A DNA stretch of 64,000 bases from a virus. The stretch lies in IMG/VR virus record IMGVR_UViG_3300042514_001858, positions 1 through 64,000 of that record. The stretch is one strand, 5' to 3'. The number at the start of each line of letters is the position of its first letter. Position 1 is the first letter of the stretch. A program made the position numbers and the translations under genes. Shown piece by piece: positions 55,228-64,000 of this stretch. The notes under the pieces were generated by a model. It did no database searches. It saw only the letters and a list, made by a program, of their open reading frames with translations, and was not told where the DNA came from.

Positions 55228-57759
55228 ATGGAGAACGTATTAAACATCACACTTCCCAAGTCCATCACAAATCCAAATGTTGATATTATCAATGCTTTGG
55301 ATTCGTCACAACCATTTTCTTTCTTAGAATTTATAAAAATAATAGAAGATTCAGTTGATAACTTGCAAAATGTTTACATTCAATACCTGAAAAAATGGAA
55401 CAGAGTGAAAAGTGTAAAGGAATCGGAAGATTCTTTGACTATTATTGAGAGATATAGAGATTTTATAAAAGAAATAAATTTAAAATATTCCACAACAGAT
55501 GAGCAAAAATTTTTATCGCAATTAGATTTCAATGATCCGTTAGATTTAGAGGTAGCAATACCTTTTTACAGTCGAAAATTAATAGAGATTGCTAATTATT
55601 ACAATAAAAAGAGAGAAGAAGCAAAATATCAAGTCACAAAGAAAAAGTTACTTGGTACCAATAATCTGTTGTCACAAGAGATAAGAAATAATATCATAAA
55701 TTATTTGGAAAATGTTTCTGATGGTGAAATTTATTATGATATTCAACAAATCAAAGACGATATTGATATTGATATTGATGAATTGTATGATTCATACCCT
55801 TTGTATTTCAACCAAACTCCGAATGAGAAGATTTATGACAATAAAGATTTAGATTATGGATTTGATATATTCTTGAAAAATAATTCAGAAATTATTTCAG
55901 ACGTGTTTTCGAATATGTCTAGTTCGGAATTAGGTATCAAAGAAATAAATGACCTTTTAGACAATAAAAGAAGACTAACGGAAAAATACATCGGTAGTGA
56001 TTTTTATTATTTGTCCACTGGTTCAACTGTGAATAATTTTGTATCTGGTTTGGCTATCTTAGCTGATGATCCATCACAAAATTTTTTAAATGTCGATTAT
56101 CCAACTACCGCATCAACAGATAGAAAAATCTTAATTTCAAAAGAAGATATTGGATATTTTCGACCCCATAAAACCTCGATAATCAATATTGATGGGAAAA
56201 CACTTAGCTTTTCTTTCAATACTGAGAATCTAGAGCCAAATACCATTTATTATTTTCCCGATCCATCTATAAGAGGTGATAATGGTGATATTGTCACGTT
56301 TATTAATGATAATGACTATGTTCGTAGAAATTTCACTTCTGGTAAATCGCAAATATTACCATCAAGTAAAAGAAATGACAGCAAATATTACGGATACATA
56401 TCAAAAATCGAACCAAATTTTGATAAATACCTCGATAGATTGCCAAATATCGGTTATTTACAAGATTCTAAACGCGATATTTACAATAATTTATTCGGAT
56501 TGTTTAAAGATGATAATAGCTTCACAAAAACTATTTCTACTTATGAATCTGCCCCGATATATTATCAGATATTGAATGGTCATACTTTTTATGACTATCT
56601 CTATGGTGAAGGCTTCAATTTCAATTATTCAACAGTTGATAATACCACATATGACTATACAAGTAGATCAGGACTAAGCACATTCACCAGTGGTTTTTCT
56701 AGTATCGATCTGTATTATCAAATATTCGGTGGAACTTTCGACAATAATCAATTTTATTATGAAAATGAATATCTTCCAAATTTTCAAACATTGGAAGGTT
56801 TGTTCATAATGGATGGAGACACGCCTTATATCGATGCTGCTTCGTCTGATTTGAGTTCTTTTGAATTGAGTGGTAATTTCTATTACTCAAGACTGATTGA
56901 GGGTGGTATTAACTCTTCTTTACCATTGAGGAGAGCTTTGTTGGATGCTGGGTTTCCAACTATAACAGCAAACATGACTCGAAACGTGTTCCCCAACGAA
57001 TTAAGCACATTTATGATTGATGGTGCTTCGTTTGGTAGCGATTATCCAGATTTTTCTCCGACTCTATCTCAAATATATTACGATAATACTACTTTAAAAT
57101 CGAGCGAATACGTATTATCGTCAGCACCTGTTCAGAATCTTTATAATAGATTTAATTTGAATGGCAAATTGTATGTTAGGAACTCATATACAATGGAGAT
57201 TTTACCTATTGAATCTGAATTGAGTTATCTGACAAGTGTTCTTCCATTGTCAGTGTATACTGAATCGGTAAGTGCTGTCAAGAGATTTGATATTATTTCT
57301 GATATTCTGACAATTGAAACGGAAAACAACTTGATTATCATTAAATTGATTTTTGAAGATGGTGAATTTTCGACTCCAACCAAACAGGTATACACCGTCC
57401 AGCATAATGGGAATATTTCAAATAGATACAGCAAAGACGGCAATATTTATTTCACCACTATTGGAAGCTTGTCGAGTAATAATGTCGATTCCGTCTTTGT
57501 AAGACCTTCGATATTCAAATTCGACACTGAAAAGCATACTTTGTTGGAATATGATGATTATTCCTTATCTCCAATAAAGGTCAATTCACCTTCAATATCC
57601 ACATTTGAATCTCCAACATTGGCTTACAATCCAAAAAATGATAAATTCACCACATCATTCTTGATTAAGAATGCTCTAAATGAATTTGTTATGAGTGAAA
57701 TGGATTTCAAAATGAATCCTTTGGAAATAATAAATATTTCACAATACAATCAAAAATGA
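55228..57759 (+). CDS. Large tail/baseplate protein, 843 aa
   Basis: N-terminal 230 residues are helical (WNRVKSVKESEDSLTIIERY), the rest beta-rich with many Tyr, Asn, Ser and Asp (FYYSRLIEGGINSSLPLRRA). No domain recognised. Its start follows the PKD protein by 5 nt and its end overlaps the next gene. It is likely a tail-peripheral structural protein. Confidence 0.55.
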   Translation: MENVLNITLPKSITNPNVDIINALDSSQPFSFLEFIKIIEDSVDNLQNVYIQYLKKWNRVKSVKESEDSLTIIERYRDFIKEINLKYSTTDEQKFLSQLDFNDPLDLEVAIPFYSRKLIEIANYYNKKREEAKYQVTKKKLLGTNNLLSQEIRNNIINYLENVSDGEIYYDIQQIKDDIDIDIDELYDSYPLYFNQTPNEKIYDNKDLDYGFDIFLKNNSEIISDVFSNMSSSELGIKEINDLLDNKRRLTEKYIGSDFYYLSTGSTVNNFVSGLAILADDPSQNFLNVDYPTTASTDRKILISKEDIGYFRPHKTSIINIDGKTLSFSFNTENLEPNTIYYFPDPSIRGDNGDIVTFINDNDYVRRNFTSGKSQILPSSKRNDSKYYGYISKIEPNFDKYLDRLPNIGYLQDSKRDIYNNLFGLFKDDNSFTKTISTYESAPIYYQILNGHTFYDYLYGEGFNFNYSTVDNTTYDYTSRSGLSTFTSGFSSIDLYYQIFGGTFDNNQFYYENEYLPNFQTLEGLFIMDGDTPYIDAASSDLSSFELSGNFYYSRLIEGGINSSLPLRRALLDAGFPTITANMTRNVFPNELSTFMIDGASFGSDYPDFSPTLSQIYYDNTTLKSSEYVLSSAPVQNLYNRFNLNGKLYVRNSYTMEILPIESELSYLTSVLPLSVYTESVSAVKRFDIISDILTIETENNLIIIKLIFEDGEFSTPTKQVYTVQHNGNISNRYSKDGNIYFTTIGSLSSNNVDSVFVRPSIFKFDTEKHTLLEYDDYSLSPIKVNSPSISTFESPTLAYNPKNDKFTTSFLIKNALNEFVMSEMDFKMNPLEIINISQYNQK

Positions 57760-58244
57760 ATACCTCATATTTATCATTATCTTCGATTAACACATCCAAT
57801 ACAACAACATTACCTTTGGTGGTGTTGAATGACATAACAACACTGAATGTTGTTTTGACTGGTGTTTCAGAAAAATTTTTACCTTGTTTTTTAAGAATAA
57901 ATTGGGGTGATAATGTTGAAGATTTTTTTGAAAATGATGTCATGTTGAACATTTTTTCACCGATTAGTAGGTATTCGGAGGTATTGAACAATACTCATAG
58001 TCATGTGTATTACCCAAGTGTTTCTTCAACAAGTCAAAATCTATCGGCAAATTTTTACGTATCCTATTGTAATGGTGATATCTCCACTTTCACCGTTCCC
58101 ATCAGTGTTGTTAATTATAATTATTCACAAAGTATTGAAGATTTGACGTTGATAAACACCATTAGCAAATTCGATAAAAAAATACACCAATTTGTGACCA
58201 AAAATGGTGGGTATTTGATTGAGCTTGAAACACCGTTCAATTAA
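57756..58244 (+). CDS. Tail-module protein, PKD-like fold, 162 aa
   Basis: INWGDNVEDF at about residue 47 and THSHVYYP resemble the metal/turn motif of PKD/immunoglobulin-like repeats (xWGDG...HxY). Mostly beta. Coupled to the upstream gene by ATGA overlap. No function is known. Confidence 0.5.
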   Translation: MNTSYLSLSSINTSNTTTLPLVVLNDITTLNVVLTGVSEKFLPCFLRINWGDNVEDFFENDVMLNIFSPISRYSEVLNNTHSHVYYPSVSSTSQNLSANFYVSYCNGDISTFTVPISVVNYNYSQSIEDLTLINTISKFDKKIHQFVTKNGGYLIELETPFN

Positions 58245-58247
58245 ATA
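58242..58247 (+). promoter_or_regulatory. Late-promoter-like TAAATA before a GTG start
   Basis: TAAATA, then CTAAT, then GTG at 58253: 5 nt. An ATG two bases earlier is out of frame. Confidence 0.55.
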
Positions 58248-58252
58248 CTAAT

Positions 58253-60457
58253 GTGGATACCTTTATAAGTAAAATATCATCCTGTAACGCTCGTGAATTT
58301 TCATACAATGATGAGAATTTCACGCTCGATAAATTTGAAAGATACTACGATGGGGGGTATAAATTTAATTTTTATAATGCATTTTCCAACATCAGAGATG
58401 TCAAATATAAAAATTACAGCATTTTCTATTTGACTGATGAGCGTAAGCTGTCTGACATAACTGTTAATGATAAAAATGTTATAAAATTGGAAAAGTCTCT
58501 GACATTTTTAAAATTTGGAGAAATTTATTTAGAATTCAAACCAAAAGATACGAATCAATTGGGATTATCTGGTATTTATACCAATTATGATTATTATGGA
58601 GATTATTCTTTTTTCAATATTACATCAGATTCGACCAATTTTATAATTGATCTGAAAGATTCAAATGTTTGCAACATTTACAAAATTTACAATTATAAAA
58701 AATATTATCTAACGCAAGATTCTAACAACACTGTTAATTTTTACACTAGAAAATTAGGATTGTCTGGTATAGATTTCAATTACATTTACTCTAGCTCTAA
58801 TAACTCGTTATGCCTATTCAGAAATGATGGATCTTGTAAGTTACTAACAAAACAAGGTAATACACTAACTTTGGTTCCGTTTACAAGTGCCAATAAAGTT
58901 TTGGCTCCTCTGAACAATATCAAAATTGATAAAAAAATCTATAATAATATTGACAACAATCAGAATTTTTCATTGGTTGGTTATGATGAGAGTAACACCA
59001 TTCCAGATAATCTGATAGAAAAAGATTTATCTAATAATTATCTATTACATTCTGAAAACGATGATGTTGAGATCGTCACTTTGAAAAACCAATTGACTCA
59101 GGAAGATATTTTCACATCTGGAAACACTTTGATATCTTCAAACAATTCTCCTTTCTATATGAAAGAGATGAGATCGTATACATCGATTTTCAATGATATT
59201 GATAGTGAGAGAGACGAAAGTTTGTCTTTAAATTATGTATTTTACAATAAACCTTATATCATTAAAAGTGGTATAAATACGATTAAAGCTCCAAACGATC
59301 TAAATCCTTTCATAAAAATCAACATAAATGATACAAAATTTGTGGAATCGGGAGCATTTTCGTATACCACACCTCTTTATGCTGATAAAGTTTACAAATT
59401 AGATAATAACAATGGATATACCGATGGACAAAATTACCTATGCACTTGGTTATCTGGTTCGCCTTTAAGTAACAATAAAGTATGGGTAGATAGATATTAC
59501 TATCCTGATCGGATTGAAAAGGCATCTGCATTAGCGACCAATTCAACCTTTAATATTACTTACACTGATTTGGTCGAACAATTGGTGTCTGGAAATGATC
59601 TCATCAAACAAAGTCTGTCAGCTTATCAAGTTTTCGATAAAAAAAGTGATTTCATCATTGAACCAAATGATGTATTTGTATATGAACGGTTGAATTCTTT
59701 ACCTGTTGTGAGTTCTCCAGATGAGATTCCAGTGTGTAAAATTGAAGATATTAATTTTTTCAACGAAATAAATTATTTCGAAAATATAAATACAGATGGT
59801 GTCTTTTCCATATTTTTCACCTTTAGCGGTGATAATACCAATTGGTCATTTTTTAGTAAACGCAATAATATTGATGGTGGGTTGAATATTGATAAAAATA
59901 GTGATAACATTTCCTTTTTGTTAAATTTGTATGATCCTAGTAATGAAAATACTACTAGTTTTGATGCTACTGCAAGCTTTAAAAAATTAAAAATTAACAC
60001 GTTGGTATTTGCCATCGATACTATTAATGGACGAGGATATTTTAATCTGAATGGCACAAGTATCAAAGAGTTCACTTTTGATATATCACAATTTTTTGGT
60101 AAGAAAATACTTTTTGGAGACTTTGTTGATAATAATCATATCCAAAATTTCAAAATATATACCAGATATATTGATTTCGACGAATCTTTAATATTGCCAT
60201 ATACCAATGGGTTGCAAAGTATAGATACTCTGGTTATCACTATTCCATCTGGACAGCGAAATAGCGAAGATGAAATCGAATTGTTACAAAGTGTCTGTAA
60301 TAATCAAACCTTCAAATCAAATCATGTTGATATTTTGATTAAAAATATTAGTCTCCCTGATAATATCAAAAATGAATTGAAAAGGATTGTAACGGAAACA
60401 TGCAAGTCCTTCTCACCTTTAACTTCGGAAGTAAATAACATAGAATTTATTGAATAA
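58253..60457 (+). CDS. Large tail protein with C-terminal lectin-like domain
   Basis: 734 residues, GTG start. Residues about 515-650 (DGVFSIFFTFSGDNTNWSFF, FKKLKINTLVFAIDTINGRG, then IQNFKIYTRYIDFDESLI) look like a LamG/concanavalin-type jelly roll that often binds carbohydrate. The earlier part is beta-rich and unrecognised. It could be a receptor-binding or tail-surface protein. Confidence 0.5.
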   Translation: MDTFISKISSCNAREFSYNDENFTLDKFERYYDGGYKFNFYNAFSNIRDVKYKNYSIFYLTDERKLSDITVNDKNVIKLEKSLTFLKFGEIYLEFKPKDTNQLGLSGIYTNYDYYGDYSFFNITSDSTNFIIDLKDSNVCNIYKIYNYKKYYLTQDSNNTVNFYTRKLGLSGIDFNYIYSSSNNSLCLFRNDGSCKLLTKQGNTLTLVPFTSANKVLAPLNNIKIDKKIYNNIDNNQNFSLVGYDESNTIPDNLIEKDLSNNYLLHSENDDVEIVTLKNQLTQEDIFTSGNTLISSNNSPFYMKEMRSYTSIFNDIDSERDESLSLNYVFYNKPYIIKSGINTIKAPNDLNPFIKININDTKFVESGAFSYTTPLYADKVYKLDNNNGYTDGQNYLCTWLSGSPLSNNKVWVDRYYYPDRIEKASALATNSTFNITYTDLVEQLVSGNDLIKQSLSAYQVFDKKSDFIIEPNDVFVYERLNSLPVVSSPDEIPVCKIEDINFFNEINYFENINTDGVFSIFFTFSGDNTNWSFFSKRNNIDGGLNIDKNSDNISFLLNLYDPSNENTTSFDATASFKKLKINTLVFAIDTINGRGYFNLNGTSIKEFTFDISQFFGKKILFGDFVDNNHIQNFKIYTRYIDFDESLILPYTNGLQSIDTLVITIPSGQRNSEDEIELLQSVCNNQTFKSNHVDILIKNISLPDNIKNELKRIVTETCKSFSPLTSEVNNIEFIE

Positions 60458-62232
60458 TGATTACATATTTTAAATATACAAACGGTGAATCCTTTACCTC
60501 AAATGGTATTGATTATTCAGGATTTTTTAATGTTGATAATGGTATAGCTTATACAGGTAAAACCAAAGACCAATTCTCTGAAGAATTGACATCGAAAAAT
60601 AATTTTTCCTCAGAATTTTATCTTAGAAAATTAGAATTTGATAATCAATTTGATTCGATTCAAAACATAACACCATATTTCACTAATGCTTTTGATGTTT
60701 TAAATAAAAATGAATTAGATAAAATTTTCGATAAAATCAACACTAATAATTTGATTGTTTTTAAATCTTTAATTATTAGTAATCCCCAAATTGTGGATTT
60801 CGATGAAAACGATTGCCATTTTTATGGGCTATCATCAACAATTAGAGATGAAAGAAACGATGATTTGATGGTGGGTAAAGATGTAGTCACACATATTGAT
60901 AATTTTAACTATTCTAGTGAATGGGATTTTTTGGAAAAAGTAAAATATGGTGATTTTATCGTAAAATCGGATCAAACATTCAAATATCTCTGCTCCACTG
61001 GTAAAGAATTGATAACAATAAATGGATCATTTGATGATACTTCATTATTGACATATGATATCCAAGAGTTGGAATTTGGTAAGGAAGTTTATGGCATAAA
61101 TTATGATGAATTTGAAAATAAAATCAATATAATTATAAATGATGTCATCAACACTTATGAAGGATTGAATTATATCGAATGTGGAACTTTAATCTTAATT
61201 GATAGTATAAAAATCGGCAATGTTGACACCATTTCTTTAAAATGGAGTGCTAAAGAGAAATTTTCAAAAGCATTTGGTTATTTCAATGACAAATTTTTTA
61301 ACATAAATTCCAATAATGTGAAATTTATGAAATATGGTGACAATATAAGAACAGTAATTGATAAAAATATTCTTTATCTTTGGAATAAAAAATCTTCAAC
61401 ATTACTTGGAACGGTAAATCTACTCGAATATAACATAGAAAATGTTGTGGCAATTGATATCAGAAATGTCGATGATTTTGTTATTATTTTACACGAAAAA
61501 AACGGTATTTATTCGATTTTTACATTTGATCCTTATTCTATCTCCACTACTTTCATTAATTATGAAATAAATGATTTGGATACAGATAATTATGATGTCG
61601 CTTTTTCAACTTACGATTCTAATATCTTCTACATAAGAAGTGTGAAAAATATTGAAACAAGATTTATATCAAATCCCCGTAATACTGCCAATAATTTCAA
61701 GAAATTTAATTTAAAATATCCACCTGATTATCTTTTCAAAAACACTTATCATAAGTTTGGTAATACTCCAACTAAGTGGAATACCAATAGAATGAATGCT
61801 AATAACTTTTATAATTTGTTATTCAGTGAAATCACCAAAGGTAATAAGAATTATACAATATTACACAATTCTGGTAGAATATATGCTCTAAAACAACCTA
61901 TTGAAGATAATAGATATACTGCAATTGATAGTAATATTACGAAAAATTTCAAAAATGTAACATGTGGAGATTATTCGTTCGGTATATTTTTCAATCAAAA
62001 TCTTTTAAACATTCTGAAAGACGTATTGACACTCTTTACCAAAGCGTCAAATTCATTTAATTTTAGAAAAGATGAAGTATTATTAAATAATATTGAATTG
62101 ATCAATTACGACTTTGATAATTTACGAGTTAATGGTAATGAAAGCATCAACACAACGACTATGCAGAGAATTTTCACATTAATAGTCGAAATTCAGCAAA
62201 AATTAATTTCCAATTTAACAACTTCCGAATAA
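60457..62232 (+). CDS. Large tail protein, 591 aa, possible propeller-like
   Basis: Beta-rich with regularly spaced aromatic/Gly strands in the middle (NVKFMKYGDNIRTVIDKNIL, then YSIFTFDPYSISTTFINYEI), and RCC1/propeller-like HNSGRIYALKQ and CGDYSFGIFF. The N terminus (TYFKYTNGESFTSNGIDYSG) is unlike known families. Coupled to the upstream gene (TAATG). Role unknown, probably tail fibre network. Confidence 0.45.
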   Translation: MITYFKYTNGESFTSNGIDYSGFFNVDNGIAYTGKTKDQFSEELTSKNNFSSEFYLRKLEFDNQFDSIQNITPYFTNAFDVLNKNELDKIFDKINTNNLIVFKSLIISNPQIVDFDENDCHFYGLSSTIRDERNDDLMVGKDVVTHIDNFNYSSEWDFLEKVKYGDFIVKSDQTFKYLCSTGKELITINGSFDDTSLLTYDIQELEFGKEVYGINYDEFENKINIIINDVINTYEGLNYIECGTLILIDSIKIGNVDTISLKWSAKEKFSKAFGYFNDKFFNINSNNVKFMKYGDNIRTVIDKNILYLWNKKSSTLLGTVNLLEYNIENVVAIDIRNVDDFVIILHEKNGIYSIFTFDPYSISTTFINYEINDLDTDNYDVAFSTYDSNIFYIRSVKNIETRFISNPRNTANNFKKFNLKYPPDYLFKNTYHKFGNTPTKWNTNRMNANNFYNLLFSEITKGNKNYTILHNSGRIYALKQPIEDNRYTAIDSNITKNFKNVTCGDYSFGIFFNQNLLNILKDVLTLFTKASNSFNFRKDEVLLNNIELINYDFDNLRVNGNESINTTTMQRIFTLIVEIQQKLISNLTTSE

Positions 62233-62235
62233 ATA
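62230..62235 (+). promoter_or_regulatory. Late-promoter-like TAAATA
   Basis: TAAATA, then ATATT, then ATG at 62241: 5 nt. It includes the upstream stop codon. Confidence 0.55.
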
Positions 62236-62240
62236 ATATT

Positions 62241-62915
62241 ATGCTACCTGATCTTACTGACCAATTCATCGCAGATTCTTATGCAGGAATATTACATACC
62301 TCAAATGTACCTGTTAGTGAAACCAACTTACCACAAATTTATGATGGTTTGGGTAATAAAACATCCATGAAAATTGGTTCTGAAGGTGGTGGTGCTTCTT
62401 TCACTGGAACATTATCAGCAGATGGTTTCGCGATAACAGGATACGCATCTTTGATCGATTACATTTATCCTGTAAATTCAATTTATCTCTCAATTGATAA
62501 TATCAATCCACAATTAAGATTTTTAAATACCACATGGCAAAATGTGGCAGAAGGTAAATTTTTGGCTGGTGTTGGTTTGGGTAATGATGGAGTAAATAAT
62601 AAAAACATTACAAGCGGTAATAATAGTGGTAAATATGAAACCACATTAACCGTAGATCAGTTACCAAGTCATACCCACACTGGTGTTACAGGTACTGTAG
62701 GAAGTGGTGGTGAAGCTATAACAGATGGTGAACCAACTCTACTAGATTCGCTACAATCGTTTAATCATCAAAATAGTGGACATACATCATCTACCGATTC
62801 AAATAAAATATTGAAATTAGATGGTCAAGTATTTTTAAATAATACTGGTAGTGGTAGTCCCATCGATAATACACCACCATCATTCGGTGTCTATGTCTGG
62901 AAAAGAATTTCATAA
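62241..62915 (+). CDS. Tail collar/baseplate fibre protein (gp10/gp12 C-terminal-like)
   Basis: 224 residues. The tail-collar pattern is clear: YPVNSIYLSIDNINPQLRFL, TTWQNVAEGKFLAGVGLGND, LTVDQLPSHTHTGVTG, and a terminal TPPSFGVYVWKRIS. T4 gp10 and gp12 and many phage collar fibres end this way; HTHTG residues bind metal in gp12-like trimers. It probably attaches fibres or binds the host surface. Confidence 0.8.
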   Translation: MLPDLTDQFIADSYAGILHTSNVPVSETNLPQIYDGLGNKTSMKIGSEGGGASFTGTLSADGFAITGYASLIDYIYPVNSIYLSIDNINPQLRFLNTTWQNVAEGKFLAGVGLGNDGVNNKNITSGNNSGKYETTLTVDQLPSHTHTGVTGTVGSGGEAITDGEPTLLDSLQSFNHQNSGHTSSTDSNKILKLDGQVFLNNTGSGSPIDNTPPSFGVYVWKRIS

Positions 62916-62917
62916 TT

Positions 62918-64000
62918 ATGCCTGACTTTTACATATCAAAAATAAAAATTCGCAGAGGTACAAACGACCAAAGAAAATCGGTTCGTTTGGATCAAGGGGA
63001 ACCTGCTTTCACTACTGATACCAATCGTTTATACATCGGAAACGGTGTATTGAGCGGTGGAGTATCAGTAACGGCAAAAAATCATATACCTCTGACTAAT
63101 TTTTATAGTTTATCTAATACATATTCGGAAGTAGGTGATATAGCGTCAATTGATAATATTTGGTATCAATTGACGGCAAACCCTTATACTGATATCACAA
63201 AATGGGGTAAAATTGCTACTAAAGTATCACAAGAATTTGAGTATGACTCCTTTTCAACAATCAATTTGAAATTGAGTGGTCTATCGGCATCTAAAATAAA
63301 TCCAAATACAGTTGATGGTGGATTATTTATTAACAATAATAAATTACAAGTCAATTATAATCCAACATTTTTCGGACTTTCAGCTAATAAATTATCGATA
63401 AATGCTACATCGATCACTACTAGAGAGTTATTGTCAACATCATTTGGGAATGGTTTGAGCGGTGGGAATGGTAATACAATTGCTCTGAGAATTAATCCGA
63501 CGAATTTTTCTTTTGTCGGCGGTGTTTTGACTGCCAATTATACGTCATTATATAATTCAATTAGTTCCTCTTCTGGTAAATCACAATTTTTTCCACCAGT
63601 AAGCACATACAATTCTCTAACAACTCTAAGTGCTAATGGTAATGATGTATCAACTTTCGATGGTGTTCTATACCAAATGAACGGCTCATCTGCTACCGAA
63701 TTAAGTGCGTGGACGAACATTAGCGATACAAAAGCAGTTCAGAGATCTGTTTTCACGACACTGACAGGTAATTCCACATTAAATGCGACAAATAGCTTAT
63801 CATCTATTTTCAATGGGACACCTGCACACACCATCACAGGTGCTATATCAGGTCTTCGATTAACTAAATTTGAGGCAATATCATCAAATGGTATCAGCAC
63901 GGTAACAATAACACTAACATCTGCTGGTTTTTTAGCTTATGAAGGTGATTCCACCTCAAAAACAGGACAACCAATTGGTAGATTCGCAATTCCAATTTTC
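62918..64000 (+). CDS. Tail fibre protein with Mtd-like N terminus (partial)
   Basis: ATG at 62918, open to the right edge (361 codons seen). IKIRRGTNDQRKSVRLDQGE, then TDTNRLYIGNGV is the N-terminal attachment motif of tropism-determinant-type tail fibres. The rest is Ser/Thr/Asn-rich with repeated beta-strand blocks (GNGLSGGNGNTIALRINPTN), as in fibre shafts. The receptor-binding C terminus lies outside the window. Confidence 0.7.
   Translation, partial: MPDFYISKIKIRRGTNDQRKSVRLDQGEPAFTTDTNRLYIGNGVLSGGVSVTAKNHIPLTNFYSLSNTYSEVGDIASIDNIWYQLTANPYTDITKWGKIATKVSQEFEYDSFSTINLKLSGLSASKINPNTVDGGLFINNNKLQVNYNPTFFGLSANKLSINATSITTRELLSTSFGNGLSGGNGNTIALRINPTNFSFVGGVLTANYTSLYNSISSSSGKSQFFPPVSTYNSLTTLSANGNDVSTFDGVLYQMNGSSATELSAWTNISDTKAVQRSVFTTLTGNSTLNATNSLSSIFNGTPAHTITGAISGLRLTKFEAISSNGISTVTITLTSAGFLAYEGDSTSKTGQPIGRFAIPIF

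Overview
This window is a 64 kb stretch of an AT-rich, T4-like (contractile-tailed) bacteriophage genome. The diagnostic genes are a T4-type large terminase, tail sheath, tail tube, neck protein, gp25/gp6 baseplate wedge proteins, a gp44-type clamp loader and two RNA ligases. No bacterial housekeeping genes, rRNA or tRNA were seen. Major capsid, portal, prohead protease and DNA polymerase lie outside the window. The host is unknown. A PEP-CTERM sorting signal on one phage protein, TTGACA-type promoters and almost no Shine-Dalgarno sequences fit an exosortase-bearing host such as Verrucomicrobia or Planctomycetes better than an enteric host; this is inference.

Layout. (1) 1-20.6 kb: densely packed small early/middle-type genes, nearly all on the minus strand, often with ATGA or TAATG overlaps. 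Recognisable products are two RNA ligases, a polynucleotide-kinase-like P-loop protein, a 2H phosphoesterase, a histidine phosphatase, a RadA-like ATPase, a thioredoxin-like protein, two metallophosphoesterases, YopX-family proteins, small membrane proteins and a PEP-CTERM protein. Two plus-strand homing endonucleases (HNH at 1.1 kb, LAGLIDADG at 9.3 kb) interrupt it. A probable structured RNA lies at 669-851. (2) 20.6-22.6 kb: rmlB, carrying an intein. (3) 22.7-33.6 kb: baseplate hub/tail module (gp27-like, gp53-like, tube cap/initiator-like, tape measure) and a plus-strand cluster of virion-type proteins with small Cys/basic tail domains. (4) 33.6-37.1 kb: clamp loader, rmlA and an rmlD-like reductase in one late-type operon with a gp26-like gene. 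(5) 37.2-50.8 kb: minus-strand tail tube, sheath, terminase (with a class 3-type intein), neck, acidic structural protein, sulfotransferase, GT9-like glycosyltransferase and a fibre protein with seventeen 17-residue repeats. (6) 50.8-64 kb: plus-strand baseplate wedge (gp25, gp6) and a run of large tail/fibre proteins.

Expression. The strongest pattern is fixed promoter-to-start spacing with no room for a ribosome binding site. In late-type genes TAAATA (the core of the T4 late promoter) sits 5 nt before the ATG or GTG at 17 starts; with T4 geometry transcription would begin on the start codon itself, giving leaderless mRNAs. In the early region a second element (minus-strand reading TTAAAAACTAGAATACA) lies 11 nt before the ATG in 9 of 12 copies. 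Two sigma70-like promoters each put the -10 box 9 nt before the ATG.

How the genes may work together: RNA ligases, kinase and 2H phosphoesterase look like a tRNA/RNA repair set. RmlA, RmlB and an RmlD-like reductase with a glycosyltransferase and a sulfotransferase suggest phage-directed synthesis and transfer of a deoxysugar or sulfated glycan. The rest builds the tail, baseplate and packaging motor.
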